Source: CAZFDT01 sp964518335
Lineage (GTDB): Bacteria; Planctomycetota; Phycisphaerae; Phycisphaerales; Phycisphaeraceae
NCBI GenBank assembly: GCA_964518335.1
Contig: CAZFDT010000006.1
Coordinates: 1-64,000, forward strand
Direction: 5' to 3'
DNA: 64,000 bases
The notes under the pieces were generated by a model. The model saw only the letters and a program-made list of their open reading frames with translations, did no database searches and was not told the DNA's origin. A program made the translations under genes and the position numbers. Positions 37,324 through 44,748 of the stretch are shown here, one piece after another (position 1 is the stretch's first letter; each line of letters starts with the position of its first letter).

Positions 37324-39708
37324 TCAACCCAGGCTTTGTTGACCGGGATGCAAGGGGTGCTGGCGGTCGTTGTAGATCAGGGTTCCCGTAAGATTCGCGG
37401 GGAGGGTGATATGGCCCTCCAAGCCATCGCCGTGGCGATGCAGGTCGGCAAAGATCGGACCGTGGGGTGTGGCGACGCGGCCGCGGGCGTGCGTGAGGGG
37501 ACCCAGTTGCGGCACGATGCGCACGGCGGGGAAGCCCAGCGCGGCGGGGCGCACGCCCAGGATCGTCGCCAGACCGTGAAAGATCGGATGACTCGACCAG
37601 GCGTGGCAGTCCGAGCGTGACGGCTCGGGCATTTCCATCGCGGTCTTGAAGCCCTTGCTGGGCAGGTCGTACCACAGCGTCATGCGGTCGAGCAGCGCGT
37701 CGGATCGTTTGGCGAGCCGGCAGACTTCGAAGAGATAGTGCTGGAAATAGATCGTTGCCCGGTGCAGGTCGGGCGCGGTCAAGAGTGTCCCGATCAAGCG
37801 ATGCAGCTGTCCGTTGTCGAGCATGCCGCTCAAGGCCATGTAGCACTGGGCGTGCTCGGAGAAGCTGCCATGGTCGGGCGTGTCGGCGAAGAGGCCGCGG
37901 GTGTCATTCCAGAAGGTGCGACCCATGGCGTCGGTGAGCTGACGACGGCGTGCATCGAGCCGATCGGCCAGGCTGGGTTCGTCGAACCAGCGCTCGAGAT
38001 CAGTCATCAGACCCAGGACATAGATCAACTGCGCCTGGTTGATCCCGCTGAGGCGCGAGCCGTCATCCGGCGGCACGCCTTGTCGCCACGCGGGAACCCA
38101 GTCCACCCAGTTCCACCCCTGGGGCCAACGGACCAGACCATCCTCGCCACTGCACGAAAGGAAAGTCTCGATCACGCATCTTGCCGTCGGCAACAGTGGC
38201 GCGAGGAATGACCGATCGCCGCGCCACAGGGCAAAGTCGTGCAGCATCGCCACCCAGAACAGCGAAAACTGCGGAATGATCTGCGGCGTATGCGACGGAT
38301 AGCGCGCCTGCGTAAGCCCCAGCGGCGTCAACGACTGGCCGAACATGCGGATCGCCTTGCGCGGCAGGCGGTCGTCGTCCGTGGCGACGTAGGTGACCAG
38401 CGCTTCCAGCCGCGTATCGCCCGTGTACATCAGCTGCTCGTAATACGGGCAGTCCATATACGTCTCGTGCGAGCACATCTGCAGGGTCCGCCACATGATC
38501 GGCACCGCGGCGCTGAAACGCGGATCACTCAACTCCAGTTGCGGTGCTTCGGGCAGCGGATAACGCGTCTGGCGCACACCCACCGACTCCAGCGTCAGCG
38601 GCGCATCCGCAGTTTCCACCATCAGCTCGATGTATCGGCCACTGCGCCACCACAACGGCGAGAACTCCCGTCGCTCGCCACCGTCGGCCACGAAGGTGTC
38701 GCTTCGCCCGTGAAACACCTTGCCGGCGATCTCGTCACGATGGCCCTTGCGCCAATGTCGCGGATCGCCCTCGTACAGCGCCTCGGCCCAACTCATGCGC
38801 AAGCGTGCGCCGCGCCCACCGCTGAGCATCACCTGCGAGTAGCCGCAGACGTAGTCCTCCAGATCAACAATCACGCGCCGCCGCGTGTGGCCCGGCATGA
38901 TCTGCGACCCCTCGCCTCGCCACAGCCTCTGCCATCCGTCCGCCTCATCAGTCAAGTGCAGCGATGGCTGCACGACGCCACCATCTTCGCCGTCTACGTG
39001 CCGCACGATGCCTACACCCCACGGTTCGTCCAGCATCGCCGGCAGCGTTGCCGGGCACAACCGCGGGGCGCGGTATTCGCCCCACTGATCCAGCGCGTCG
39101 CGAACGCGGCCCGCCTTCTCGACCGCCAACCATCCTTCTCCTTCTCCACACTCCACACCCCACGGATAGCGCCGACCATCGATACCCACCGTCCCGCCGG
39201 CAAAGTGGCCCGCACTCGTATTGACCGGCGACACATGCGTGTAGCCGTCGATCGGCTTGGCCTCCCAGGCCGCCACGCCGGTGTTAAGCAGTGGGCCCCA
39301 CGGCTCATCGGCCGCCGCCACAAACCCCGGTCGCAACGTCAACTGCGCCCCCGGCGCCACGTGCTGCCACGGGTCCAGCGTCCAGACCCGCGCCACGATC
39401 GTGTGCTCGCCGGTATGCAGCGGCAGATCGTAAGTTTCGTAGTGCCACTGCAGCGCATCACCTCGCTCCGGGCCGCAGCCGACGCGCCGGCCATCGACCC
39501 ACAACTCGTAACGCTGGTCGGCGCTCACGTGCAATCGCACCGTCGCCGCCGACTCGATCTCGAACGCGCGCCGGCACGCCCACACCACCGACTCGCCTCT
39601 CAGCGCCGGGCACACCACCCACTGGGCCGGCCATTGCCTCGCGTGAAACGGGTCCGGGTCGGGGGCTGCGAACGAGGGCCGATACCGGTCGGGCACAACA
39701 ATGCGCAT
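37324..39708 (-). CDS. Glycoside hydrolase family 78 alpha-L-rhamnosidase-like
   Basis: A 794-residue GH78-like protein without a signal peptide. The N-terminal beta-sandwiches include RRAFEIESAATVRLHVSADQ and YELWVDGRRVGCGPERGD; the alpha/alpha catalytic barrel includes TYMDCPYYEQLMYTGDTRLE (substrate and acid-residue loop), WNWVDWVPAWRQGVPPDDG and HAWSSHPIFHGLATILGVRP; the C-terminal sandwich has GRVATPHGPIFADLHRHGD. Family members remove L-rhamnose from pectic or other glycans. ATG 39708 starts the conserved N-terminus. It is divergent from the membrane-fusion gene across 80 bases. Confidence 0.88.
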   Translation of the reverse strand: MRIVVPDRYRPSFAAPDPDPFHARQWPAQWVVCPALRGESVVWACRRAFEIESAATVRLHVSADQRYELWVDGRRVGCGPERGDALQWHYETYDLPLHTGEHTIVARVWTLDPWQHVAPGAQLTLRPGFVAAADEPWGPLLNTGVAAWEAKPIDGYTHVSPVNTSAGHFAGGTVGIDGRRYPWGVECGEGEGWLAVEKAGRVRDALDQWGEYRAPRLCPATLPAMLDEPWGVGIVRHVDGEDGGVVQPSLHLTDEADGWQRLWRGEGSQIMPGHTRRRVIVDLEDYVCGYSQVMLSGGRGARLRMSWAEALYEGDPRHWRKGHRDEIAGKVFHGRSDTFVADGGERREFSPLWWRSGRYIELMVETADAPLTLESVGVRQTRYPLPEAPQLELSDPRFSAAVPIMWRTLQMCSHETYMDCPYYEQLMYTGDTRLEALVTYVATDDDRLPRKAIRMFGQSLTPLGLTQARYPSHTPQIIPQFSLFWVAMLHDFALWRGDRSFLAPLLPTARCVIETFLSCSGEDGLVRWPQGWNWVDWVPAWRQGVPPDDGSRLSGINQAQLIYVLGLMTDLERWFDEPSLADRLDARRRQLTDAMGRTFWNDTRGLFADTPDHGSFSEHAQCYMALSGMLDNGQLHRLIGTLLTAPDLHRATIYFQHYLFEVCRLAKRSDALLDRMTLWYDLPSKGFKTAMEMPEPSRSDCHAWSSHPIFHGLATILGVRPAALGFPAVRIVPQLGPLTHARGRVATPHGPIFADLHRHGDGLEGHITLPANLTGTLIYNDRQHPLHPGQQSLG

Positions 39709-39788
39709 GGGCGGGCATCCTAGACTTCGGTTGCATGCTGTCAACGGCTGGTATGCTGTAGTCTCCACACTCCACAAGGACGGTCGCC

Positions 39789-40619
39789 ATGACTCAACGA
39801 CACGGATGGTTCCTGCTCCCTTGCTTGCTCGTTTCGACTGCGCTGGCGCAGGAAGGCCCGCCGCCGTCGGTCACGGGCGAACTGTTCCACGGGGTGGTGC
39901 GGCCCAGCAAACAGGTCGTGCTCACCGCGCCGGTCAGCGGCATTCTGTCTGAGCGGCTGGTCGATCGAGGCGATCGCGTCGAGGAGGGCGACGTGGTGGC
40001 GCGCATGGACGACGCGCTTCAGGCGCTGGTCGTGGCGTCGGCGAAGCTGCAGGCCGAGAGCGACACCGAGCTCAAGGCCGAGAGTTTGGCGCGCGACGAG
40101 GCGAAGATCACGCACGACTTGGCGGTCGAGGCGTTTCGCAAGGGCGGGGCCAGCGAGTGGGAGGTTCGCCGCGCCAAGCTGCAGTTGGAGCAGGCCGAAG
40201 CCGCCGTTTTTGCCGCCGGTGAGAAGCGCGAGCTGGCCAAGGTGAACTACAAGCTCGAAGAGGAGAAGCTCGCTCGCTATCGACTCAAGGCCCCGTTCAA
40301 GGGCGTGGTCGATGACGTCGCCGCCGAGGAGGGCGCGACGTTGGGCACGACAGACAAGATTGTGGCCCTGATCAAGCTCGACCCGCTCGAGGCCGAGTTG
40401 TACCTGCCCGAGTCGCTCTACGGCAAGCTGCGCGTGGGCCAATCCTACACGCTCGAAAGCGGCCAGCCCGGCATGAGCATGCTTCAGGCCCGCCTCAAGT
40501 TCATCTCCCAGAACTTCGACTACGCCAGCCAGACCTTCCGTTGTGTCTTTGAAATCGCCAACCCCGATTGGAAACTCCCCGCCGGCTTCATGGTGCGCCT
40601 GGCTTCGATTCCCGATTAG
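39789..40619 (+). CDS. HlyD/RND-type membrane-fusion (periplasmic adaptor) protein
   Basis: A 276-residue periplasmic adaptor with a short signal peptide (LLPCLLVSTALAQ). Layout is barrel-hairpin-barrel: HGVVRPSKQVVLTAPVSGIL and DRGDRVEEGDVVARMDD (first lipoyl half), a coiled-coil hairpin of about 100 residues, RLKAPFKGVVDDVAAEEGA (second lipoyl half), then a beta-barrel (LEAELYLPESLYGKLRVGQS). Adaptors link an inner-membrane transporter to an outer-membrane channel, but no transporter or channel gene is next to it; a tRNA gene follows. It is shorter than most, lacking the membrane-proximal domain. Confidence 0.82.
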   Translation: MTQRHGWFLLPCLLVSTALAQEGPPPSVTGELFHGVVRPSKQVVLTAPVSGILSERLVDRGDRVEEGDVVARMDDALQALVVASAKLQAESDTELKAESLARDEAKITHDLAVEAFRKGGASEWEVRRAKLQLEQAEAAVFAAGEKRELAKVNYKLEEEKLARYRLKAPFKGVVDDVAAEEGATLGTTDKIVALIKLDPLEAELYLPESLYGKLRVGQSYTLESGQPGMSMLQARLKFISQNFDYASQTFRCVFEIANPDWKLPAGFMVRLASIPD

Positions 40620-40634
40620 CCTAGTCCGTGTCGC

Positions 40635-40662
40635 TTGACACCCCCGTCCGCCTCCCTAGAAT
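40635..40662 (+). promoter_or_regulatory. Sigma-70-type promoter of tRNA-Lys
   Basis: TTGACA at 40635-40640 and TAGAAT at 40657-40662 with a 16-bp spacer form a near-consensus housekeeping promoter. Transcription would begin near 40669, about 40 bases before the tRNA gene. Confidence 0.7.
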
Positions 40663-40708
40663 CGCCACAGATCGGCCGACACCATGCGGCCAGTGCCCAT
40701 CTCCAAAT

Positions 40709-40781
<73 letters not shown>

Positions 40782-40806
40782 TTCTATTTTCAGCCTAGTT
40801 CCATAA

Positions 40807-40820
40807 ATATTACGTAATAT
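40807..40820. repeat. 14-bp perfect palindrome
   Basis: ATATTACGTAATAT is a perfect 14-bp palindrome in AT-rich DNA 26 bases after the tRNA. It could be an operator or a recombination core near the edge of the putative element. Nothing in the sequence shows which. Confidence 0.5.
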
Positions 40821-40877
40821 ATTGACAACAAAGAAGTTATGCCGTGTGCTTATGTGACCCTTATCGCATAAACCGCG

Positions 40878-40899
40878 TTTGACCTCTATTTGACCTCTA
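40878..40899 (+). repeat. Two tandem copies of an 11-bp repeat
   Basis: TTTGACCTCTA occurs twice in direct succession (40878-40888 and 40889-40899), 40 bases before an integrase-arm-like gene. Direct repeats in this position resemble arm-type binding sites of tyrosine recombinases or iterons. The role is inferred. Confidence 0.6.
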
Positions 40900-40939
40900 T
40901 GGCTATACTCCCTGAAACCCGCACCGAGGGAGTGCCGAC

Positions 40940-41514
40940 ATGTCACGACCGATCGCTTCAGGACGCGAGTTGACCTTCCACAAGCCGACTCGACGCTGGT
41001 GTAAGACCATCAGCGGCAGACGGTACTACTACGGTACTACTTCGGATCTGGCAAGAGCGAACGGGATCGTGCCAGCTATCGCGCCGCCGTCAAGGCCTAC
41101 CGCCAGTTCATGGATCAGCGCGAGCTGGAGGTGGTCGTGGCGGAGGCCGCGGTCGAAGCGGCTCATCGCACGATGCGCCGTCTGACGGCGGTGGAGCGAC
41201 AGGACAAGACGCGACGCGCGGAGCGCATCGACAAAGGGTGGTTGGATGGCGAGGACCTGAGTGATGATGACACACATGACCCGCAGCGTGATCAACCCTC
41301 GCCGCGGGGTCGTGACTCTGTTGCCTGGCTGGAGAACCAACGACGCATGCAGGCGATCGCGCAGGCTCGCAAGGATGGGACGTTGGATGAACTGCTCAAG
41401 GGCCGCAGTCCGCTGGAGTACCTGCTGGAGGTTCCTCGACGACGCACGTGGCGTCGCCCGTGCCTGACCACGCTGCGTTCCGCATCGACTTCGATGAGTG
41501 GCTGGCCGGACTGA
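40940..41514 (+). pseudogene. Integrase-arm-like gene broken by frameshift
   Basis: ATG 40940 (GAGGGAG upstream) opens LTFHKPTRRWCKTISGRRYY, which resembles the N-terminal DNA-binding arm of planctomycete tyrosine recombinases. After RRYY the frame is lost through an 11-bp tandem duplication at 41021-41042. Removing one copy joins it to GRRYYFGSGKSERDRASYRA and a further open frame to 41514, giving a protein of about 187 residues with helical segments (RELEVVVAEAAVEAAHRT, RRMQAIAQARKDGTLDELL). No recombinase catalytic domain is present, so it may be an accessory DNA-binding protein or a fused relic. The call as frameshifted is strong; the family is tentative. Confidence 0.6.
41021..41042 (+). 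repeat. 11-bp tandem duplication causing a frameshift
   Basis: CGGTACTACTA (41021-41031) is followed directly by CGGTACTACTT (41032-41042), ten of eleven bases equal. As 11 is not a multiple of three, the second copy shifts the reading frame of the integrase-arm-like gene. Confidence 0.75.
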
Positions 41515-41672
41515 GCCACCGCGACAGGCAGATGATCGAGCAACTCGCCGCCGGCGAACGGCCCAGTGACGTTGCCAAGCAACTTCGGATTACGCCGGCG
41601 GCGGTGAGCCAGCGGCGGGAGAAGTGGTGTGGGAGTTGGAACAAGCTCATGGGTGAGTTGCTGGCTGCGTGA
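41448..41672 (+). CDS. Small sigma-region-4-like HTH protein
   Basis: A 74-residue open frame from GTG 41448, overlapping the end of the preceding broken gene in another frame. FRIDFDEWLAGLSHRDRQMI then AGERPSDVAKQLRITPAAVS followed by QRREKW is a helix-turn-helix of the sigma-70 region 4 kind, as in small planctomycete sigma-like proteins whose usual N-terminus (PVPDxxAFRIDF) is also present here. The N-terminal part of the family appears missing, perhaps through a second frameshift, so it could be a C-terminal remnant. Confidence 0.55.
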   Translation: MASPVPDHAAFRIDFDEWLAGLSHRDRQMIEQLAAGERPSDVAKQLRITPAAVSQRREKWCGSWNKLMGELLAA

Positions 41673-41711
41673 TCCGTTCTTCTTCAATTCTCCACTTGAA
41701 AGGCATTTCTC

Positions 41712-42035
41712 ATGCTCGTGCTGTTCCAACCCGTGCTCACTGCCCTCGTCGGGGCGGCCCTGTCGGTCTTCGGCGTCTATCACACCCTGCTGCAGTTGCC
41801 ATCGCCCGTCGTCTGGCACCACGTGCTGTCCGTCTCGCCCCAGCTTCTGATGGTCCTGGTCTTCCTCGGCTGCATCGTCATCGCCCTGACCGGGCTGGTC
41901 ATGCTCTGGAACGGCGTCCACGGCGCCCGCATCCGACTCCATCAGATCCGCCGCGTCCGCTGGCCCGCCAGCTCCACCGCTACCAGCCACTCGCCCTACG
42001 CCGACCTCAACACCCCCTACGACGACCGCTGGTAA
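41712..42035 (+). CDS. Small two-span membrane protein
   Basis: A 107-residue protein with two hydrophobic segments (FQPVLTALVGAALSVFGVYH and LLMVLVFLGCIVIALTGLVM) and a basic C-terminal tail. AAAGG lies about nine bases before ATG 41712. No family is recognised. It is in the same direction as the other small genes of the putative element. Confidence 0.65.
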   Translation: MLVLFQPVLTALVGAALSVFGVYHTLLQLPSPVVWHHVLSVSPQLLMVLVFLGCIVIALTGLVMLWNGVHGARIRLHQIRRVRWPASSTATSHSPYADLNTPYDDRW

Positions 42036-42040
42036 CCCCC

Positions 42041-42086
42041 CCCGGAAGTTCTCCCGGAAGTTTTGTCGGAAGTAACCCGGAAGTAG
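42041..42086 (+). repeat. Four short CCGGAAGT-type direct repeats
   Basis: CCCGGAAGTT (42041), CCCGGAAGTT (42053), a degenerate GTCGGAAGTA (about 42065) and CCCGGAAGTA (42077) occur at 12-bp steps in a non-coding stretch between two small membrane protein genes. Confidence 0.65.
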
Positions 42087-42143
42087 CCCGGGGACTGACG
42101 TGGGGTTTCGGGGCAATGTCCGGGGCTTTTTCAAGGAGAATCC

Positions 42144-42293
42144 ATGCCTCACCCTCTGCCTTCGCCCTGTCAGCGCGGATTCATCGCCGTGCTGGTGCTC
42201 ATCGTGCTCGTCGTCCTGGCGCTGGGCTACTGCGACGTGCAGCGCACCCTCGGCGGTCACTGCAACATCAACCCCAGGAGAGCCACGCCGTGA
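42144..42293 (+). CDS. 49-residue single-span membrane protein
   Basis: ATG 42144 with AAGGAGA (42133-42139) upstream opens a 49-codon gene with one strong hydrophobic segment (GFIAVLVLIVLVVLALGYC) and two further Cys or His residues near the end. It ends in GTGA overlapping the start of the DUF4230 gene, so the two are translationally coupled. It is too short for family assignment. Confidence 0.6.
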   Translation: MPHPLPSPCQRGFIAVLVLIVLVVLALGYCDVQRTLGGHCNINPRRATP

Positions 42294-42861
42294 TCCGACT
42301 GACCTCCCTCATCCTGCTGGCGCTGGCGCTGCTCGCCGCCGGCTTGCTGGGGCTTGACGGCCTGGTGGGCCGGCGGGCCGAGCAGCATCACGTCGAGATC
42401 GGCGTGGCCCTAAAGAAGATCCACGAACTGCACGATCTGGTGACGCTCCGGGTGCCTGTTCAGTTCGTCCACGACGCTGCGATCCGCGGCCGACTCGGCG
42501 GCGTCGCCTGCCTGCTGGACATCCAGGGCCAGGCCGACCTCGGCGTGGACCTGGCCCAGGCACGACTCACCGACGTCAACGACCGCACCCGCACCGCCAC
42601 GCTGCACTTGCCCGACGCCGGCGTCGCCAACGCCCGCTTGGACCTGCACGCCAGCCGCATCCTGCGACTCGAACGCCATGGCCTGTGGCAAATCGTCCCG
42701 CTCCCGCAGGCGAACAGCAACTGCTCAAACGCGCCCTGACCCAGGCCGAATCGGCCGTCCGCAGACTGGCCCACGACCCCGACCAGCTCGACCACGCCCG
42801 GCAACGGGCGCGAACCCTGTGCATCGAACTGGCCCGCGAGTTGGACTGGACGCTGCAGTAA
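42290..42861 (+). pseudogene. DUF4230 protein gene with a frameshift
   Basis: GTG 42290 opens a membrane-anchored protein (SLILLALALLAAGLLGLDGL) with DUF4230 features: LHDLVTLRVPVQFVHD, DIQGQADLGVDLAQARL, ATLHLPDAGVANARLDLHAS and HGLWQIVPLP. The original frame stops at 42742 after a poor tail. Shifting by one base at about 42704 restores the expected C-terminal helices (GEQQLLKRALTQAESAVRRL, RARTLCIELARELDWTL) to a stop at 42861, immediately before the terminator. So the gene has lost one base, or the assembly has an error there. The function of DUF4230 is unknown. Confidence 0.65.
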
Positions 42862-42873
42862 ACAACATGACCG

Positions 42874-42911
42874 CCGGCGTGTGATTCACGTCACGCGCCG
42901 GGGCTTTCTTT
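42874..42911 (+). terminator. Rho-independent terminator
   Basis: CCGGCGTGTGA (42874-42884) can pair with TCACGCGCCGG (42891-42901) in an 11-bp stem with one G-U pair and a six-base loop, followed by GGCTTTCTTTT. It ends the small gene set of the putative element. Confidence 0.8.
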
Positions 42912-42972
42912 TAGCTATCAGCCAGTGACGACCTCGACGGCTCATGTTGACAGTCAAGAGGTCTTCATAACC

Positions 42973-43206
42973 TCAACCCAGTTCGTCCAGCACCAGGTCG
43001 ATGACACTCATCACCGAGTCGAGATCGCCGGTGATCTCCTCGGGGAGCAGGCCAAAGAGTTCGTGGCGTCGTAGTGATGCCTGCTGCTCGGTGGCAGGCG
43101 GATCGTAGGCGGGCGCGTAGTAGCTCGAGCCGTCGTCGGCATAATCCACCGCCAGAACCCCGGCACGGACGTACTGGTCGAGTGTCTGTCCGCATCGCCG
43201 GCGTTG
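42973..43206 (-). other. Possible coding remnant, no start codon
   Basis: The minus strand reads LDQYVRAGVLAVDYADDGSS, YYAPAYDPPATEQQASLRRH and LFGLLPEEITGDLDSVMSVI, ending in DLVLDELG and a stop at 42973. Its composition is protein-like, but no start codon lies in frame near its beginning. It could be the C-terminal end of a deleted gene. No family is recognised. Confidence 0.35.
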
Positions 43207-43287
43207 AACGATGCCAAGCGCGGCGTCCTCGCGACGGGGATGGTGTCGCGGGTTCGCTATCCGTTTCGGTATGCTTACACTCAAGCC

Positions 43288-43935
43288 ATGGCCGACACGG
43301 TGCAGAACATGCGGCGGGAATACGCTCAGGGGGGGCTGCGCGAGGGCGACGTCGATCCCGATCCCATCGGTCAGTTCCGACGGTGGTTCGACGAGGCGTG
43401 CGCGTCGGGCATCATCGAGCCCAACGCGATGACGCTGGCGACCGTCGATGGCGATGGCCAGCCACAGGCGCGGGTGGTGCTGCTCAAGGGATTTGACGCG
43501 CAGGGCTTTACGTTCTTCACCAACTACGAATCGGCCAAGGCGCGGGAGCTGGCGTTGACACCGCGGGCGGCGCTGGTGTTTTACTGGGACAGGCTGGAGC
43601 GGAGCGTGCGGATGACGGGCACGGTAAGCAAGACGACTCGGGCCGAGTCGGAAGCCTATTTTCGTACGCGGCCGCACAAGAGCAAGCTGGGGGCGTGCGT
43701 GTCGCGGCAGTCGAGTGTCGTGCCCGATCGCGCCACGCTGGAGGCGCGGTTTGCCGAGTTGGCGGCGGCATACCCGGAGGGTGCGGATGTGCCTTGCCCG
43801 GCGACGTGGGGCGGCTATCGTCTGGCGCCGACGTGCATCGAGTTCTGGCAGGGCCAGCGATCGCGTCTGCACGATCGGCTGCGCTACACGCGGCGGCCCG
43901 ACGGCCTGTGGGATCTTCAGCGGCTCAACCCGTGA
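43288..43935 (+). CDS. pdxH: Pyridoxamine 5'-phosphate oxidase
   Basis: A 215-residue FMN enzyme that oxidises pyridoxine or pyridoxamine 5'-phosphate to pyridoxal 5'-phosphate, the last step of vitamin B6 salvage. Motifs: ALTPRAALVFYW with VRMTGTVSK (FMN site), RVVLLKGFDAQGFTFFTNYE, AYFRTRPHKSKLGACVSRQS, and the C-terminal EFWQGQRSRLHDRLRY with the substrate-binding Arg-x-His. Length and all motifs fit the family. ATG 43288 is chosen over an upstream in-frame ATG (43204) because MRREYAQGGL is the standard start. Confidence 0.95.
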   Translation: MADTVQNMRREYAQGGLREGDVDPDPIGQFRRWFDEACASGIIEPNAMTLATVDGDGQPQARVVLLKGFDAQGFTFFTNYESAKARELALTPRAALVFYWDRLERSVRMTGTVSKTTRAESEAYFRTRPHKSKLGACVSRQSSVVPDRATLEARFAELAAAYPEGADVPCPATWGGYRLAPTCIEFWQGQRSRLHDRLRYTRRPDGLWDLQRLNP

Positions 43936-43956
43936 CTTGCGGGATAGAATCACGCG

Positions 43957-44187
43957 ATGCCACCGAATCTCCGCTACGCCCTGTTCATGTCGCTGCTGGT
44001 GTTCATCGGCGTGCTGGGCATCCTGGTGATCGTGCTGTTGATGGGCGCGTGGCGTCGCTACCTGTCGCGGCAGCAGGAGGGGCGTGAGCGACGGGAGCAG
44101 TCGCCGCAGCAGGCGGACATCTGGCAGGTTTCGGGCCAGCGCCTGGCCGCGCATGACGCCGCCGACAAGGACGAGGACGACGCTTAG
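43957..44187 (+). CDS. Small single-span membrane protein
   Basis: A 76-residue protein with one N-terminal helix (ALFMSLLVFIGVLGILVIVLL in two overlapping segments) and a charged C-terminal tail ending in DKDEDDA. No family is recognised. TAGAAT at 43945-43950 is six bases before the ATG, so the transcript is possibly leaderless. Its end overlaps the convergent chelatase gene by four bases. Confidence 0.65.
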   Translation: MPPNLRYALFMSLLVFIGVLGILVIVLLMGAWRRYLSRQQEGRERREQSPQQADIWQVSGQRLAAHDAADKDEDDA

Positions 44188-44678
44188 GAAGCGACGGGCT
44201 CGGGCAACTGCAGCACGCACCGTCCGGTGCCGGCGCACGACTCGCACTCGGGTGCGCCGCTGCCTTGCCTCTGGTAGCAGTAGTCGATGCGCGACTGGAT
44301 CACGTCGAGCATCATCGGGTGCAGGCCGATGGGCGCGGTGACCATGAAACGAATGCCCGGGTGGTTGGCGGCGGCTTGGCGCGTCAGCGCGGGGATGTCC
44401 TGGGTCCAGTGCTTGCCGGGCAGGAGAAAGTAGGGGCAGACGATCACGTGGCGCGCCCCGCGTTGCACACACCGGGCAAACGCCGTGGCGATGGACGGCT
44501 CGGCCAGCTCCATGTGGGCCGGCTCGACGATGCGATAGCTGCCGTGCCCGGCGAACTGCTCGACAAACGCCTCGAGCATGGCGTTGGACTCGGCGCGGCG
44601 CGACCCATGATCGACGATGATCACGCCGGTGTCGGACGGCGCCGGTGCTGAGGTGTCGTGGGCACAACATGCGTTCAT
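44184..44678 (-). CDS. CbiX/SirB-type chelatase domain protein with C-terminal Cys motif
   Basis: A 164-residue single-domain sirohydrochlorin chelatase-like protein (inserts Co, Ni or Fe into sirohydrochlorin). Motifs: GVIIVDHGSRRAESNAMLEA with the metal His, RIVEPAHMELAEPSIATAF, and HVIVCPYFLLPGKHWTQDIP with the second His. The C-terminus ECESCAGTGRC has a Cys-x2-Cys-x4-Cys pattern, with more Cys residues just before and after. Full-length class I enzymes carry two such domains; short CbiX proteins act as dimers. ATG 44678 is chosen at the start of MNACCAHD. No other cobalamin genes are seen in the window. Confidence 0.85.
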   Translation of the reverse strand: MNACCAHDTSAPAPSDTGVIIVDHGSRRAESNAMLEAFVEQFAGHGSYRIVEPAHMELAEPSIATAFARCVQRGARHVIVCPYFLLPGKHWTQDIPALTRQAAANHPGIRFMVTAPIGLHPMMLDVIQSRIDYCYQRQGSGAPECESCAGTGRCVLQLPEPVAS

Positions 44679-44748
44679 GATGGCAGCATTGTAGGCTTGG
44701 AATCGTCTGGCCGTTAGAATGCCGGCCCGTGTCCCAGGACCCGTTGAC

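Noticed and set aside
42900..43290. Second copy of the tRNA-Lys 3' end as far attachment site
   Set aside because: No stretch matching GTTCGAGTCCTTCGGGG was found up to pdxH, so the element ends cannot be fixed here.
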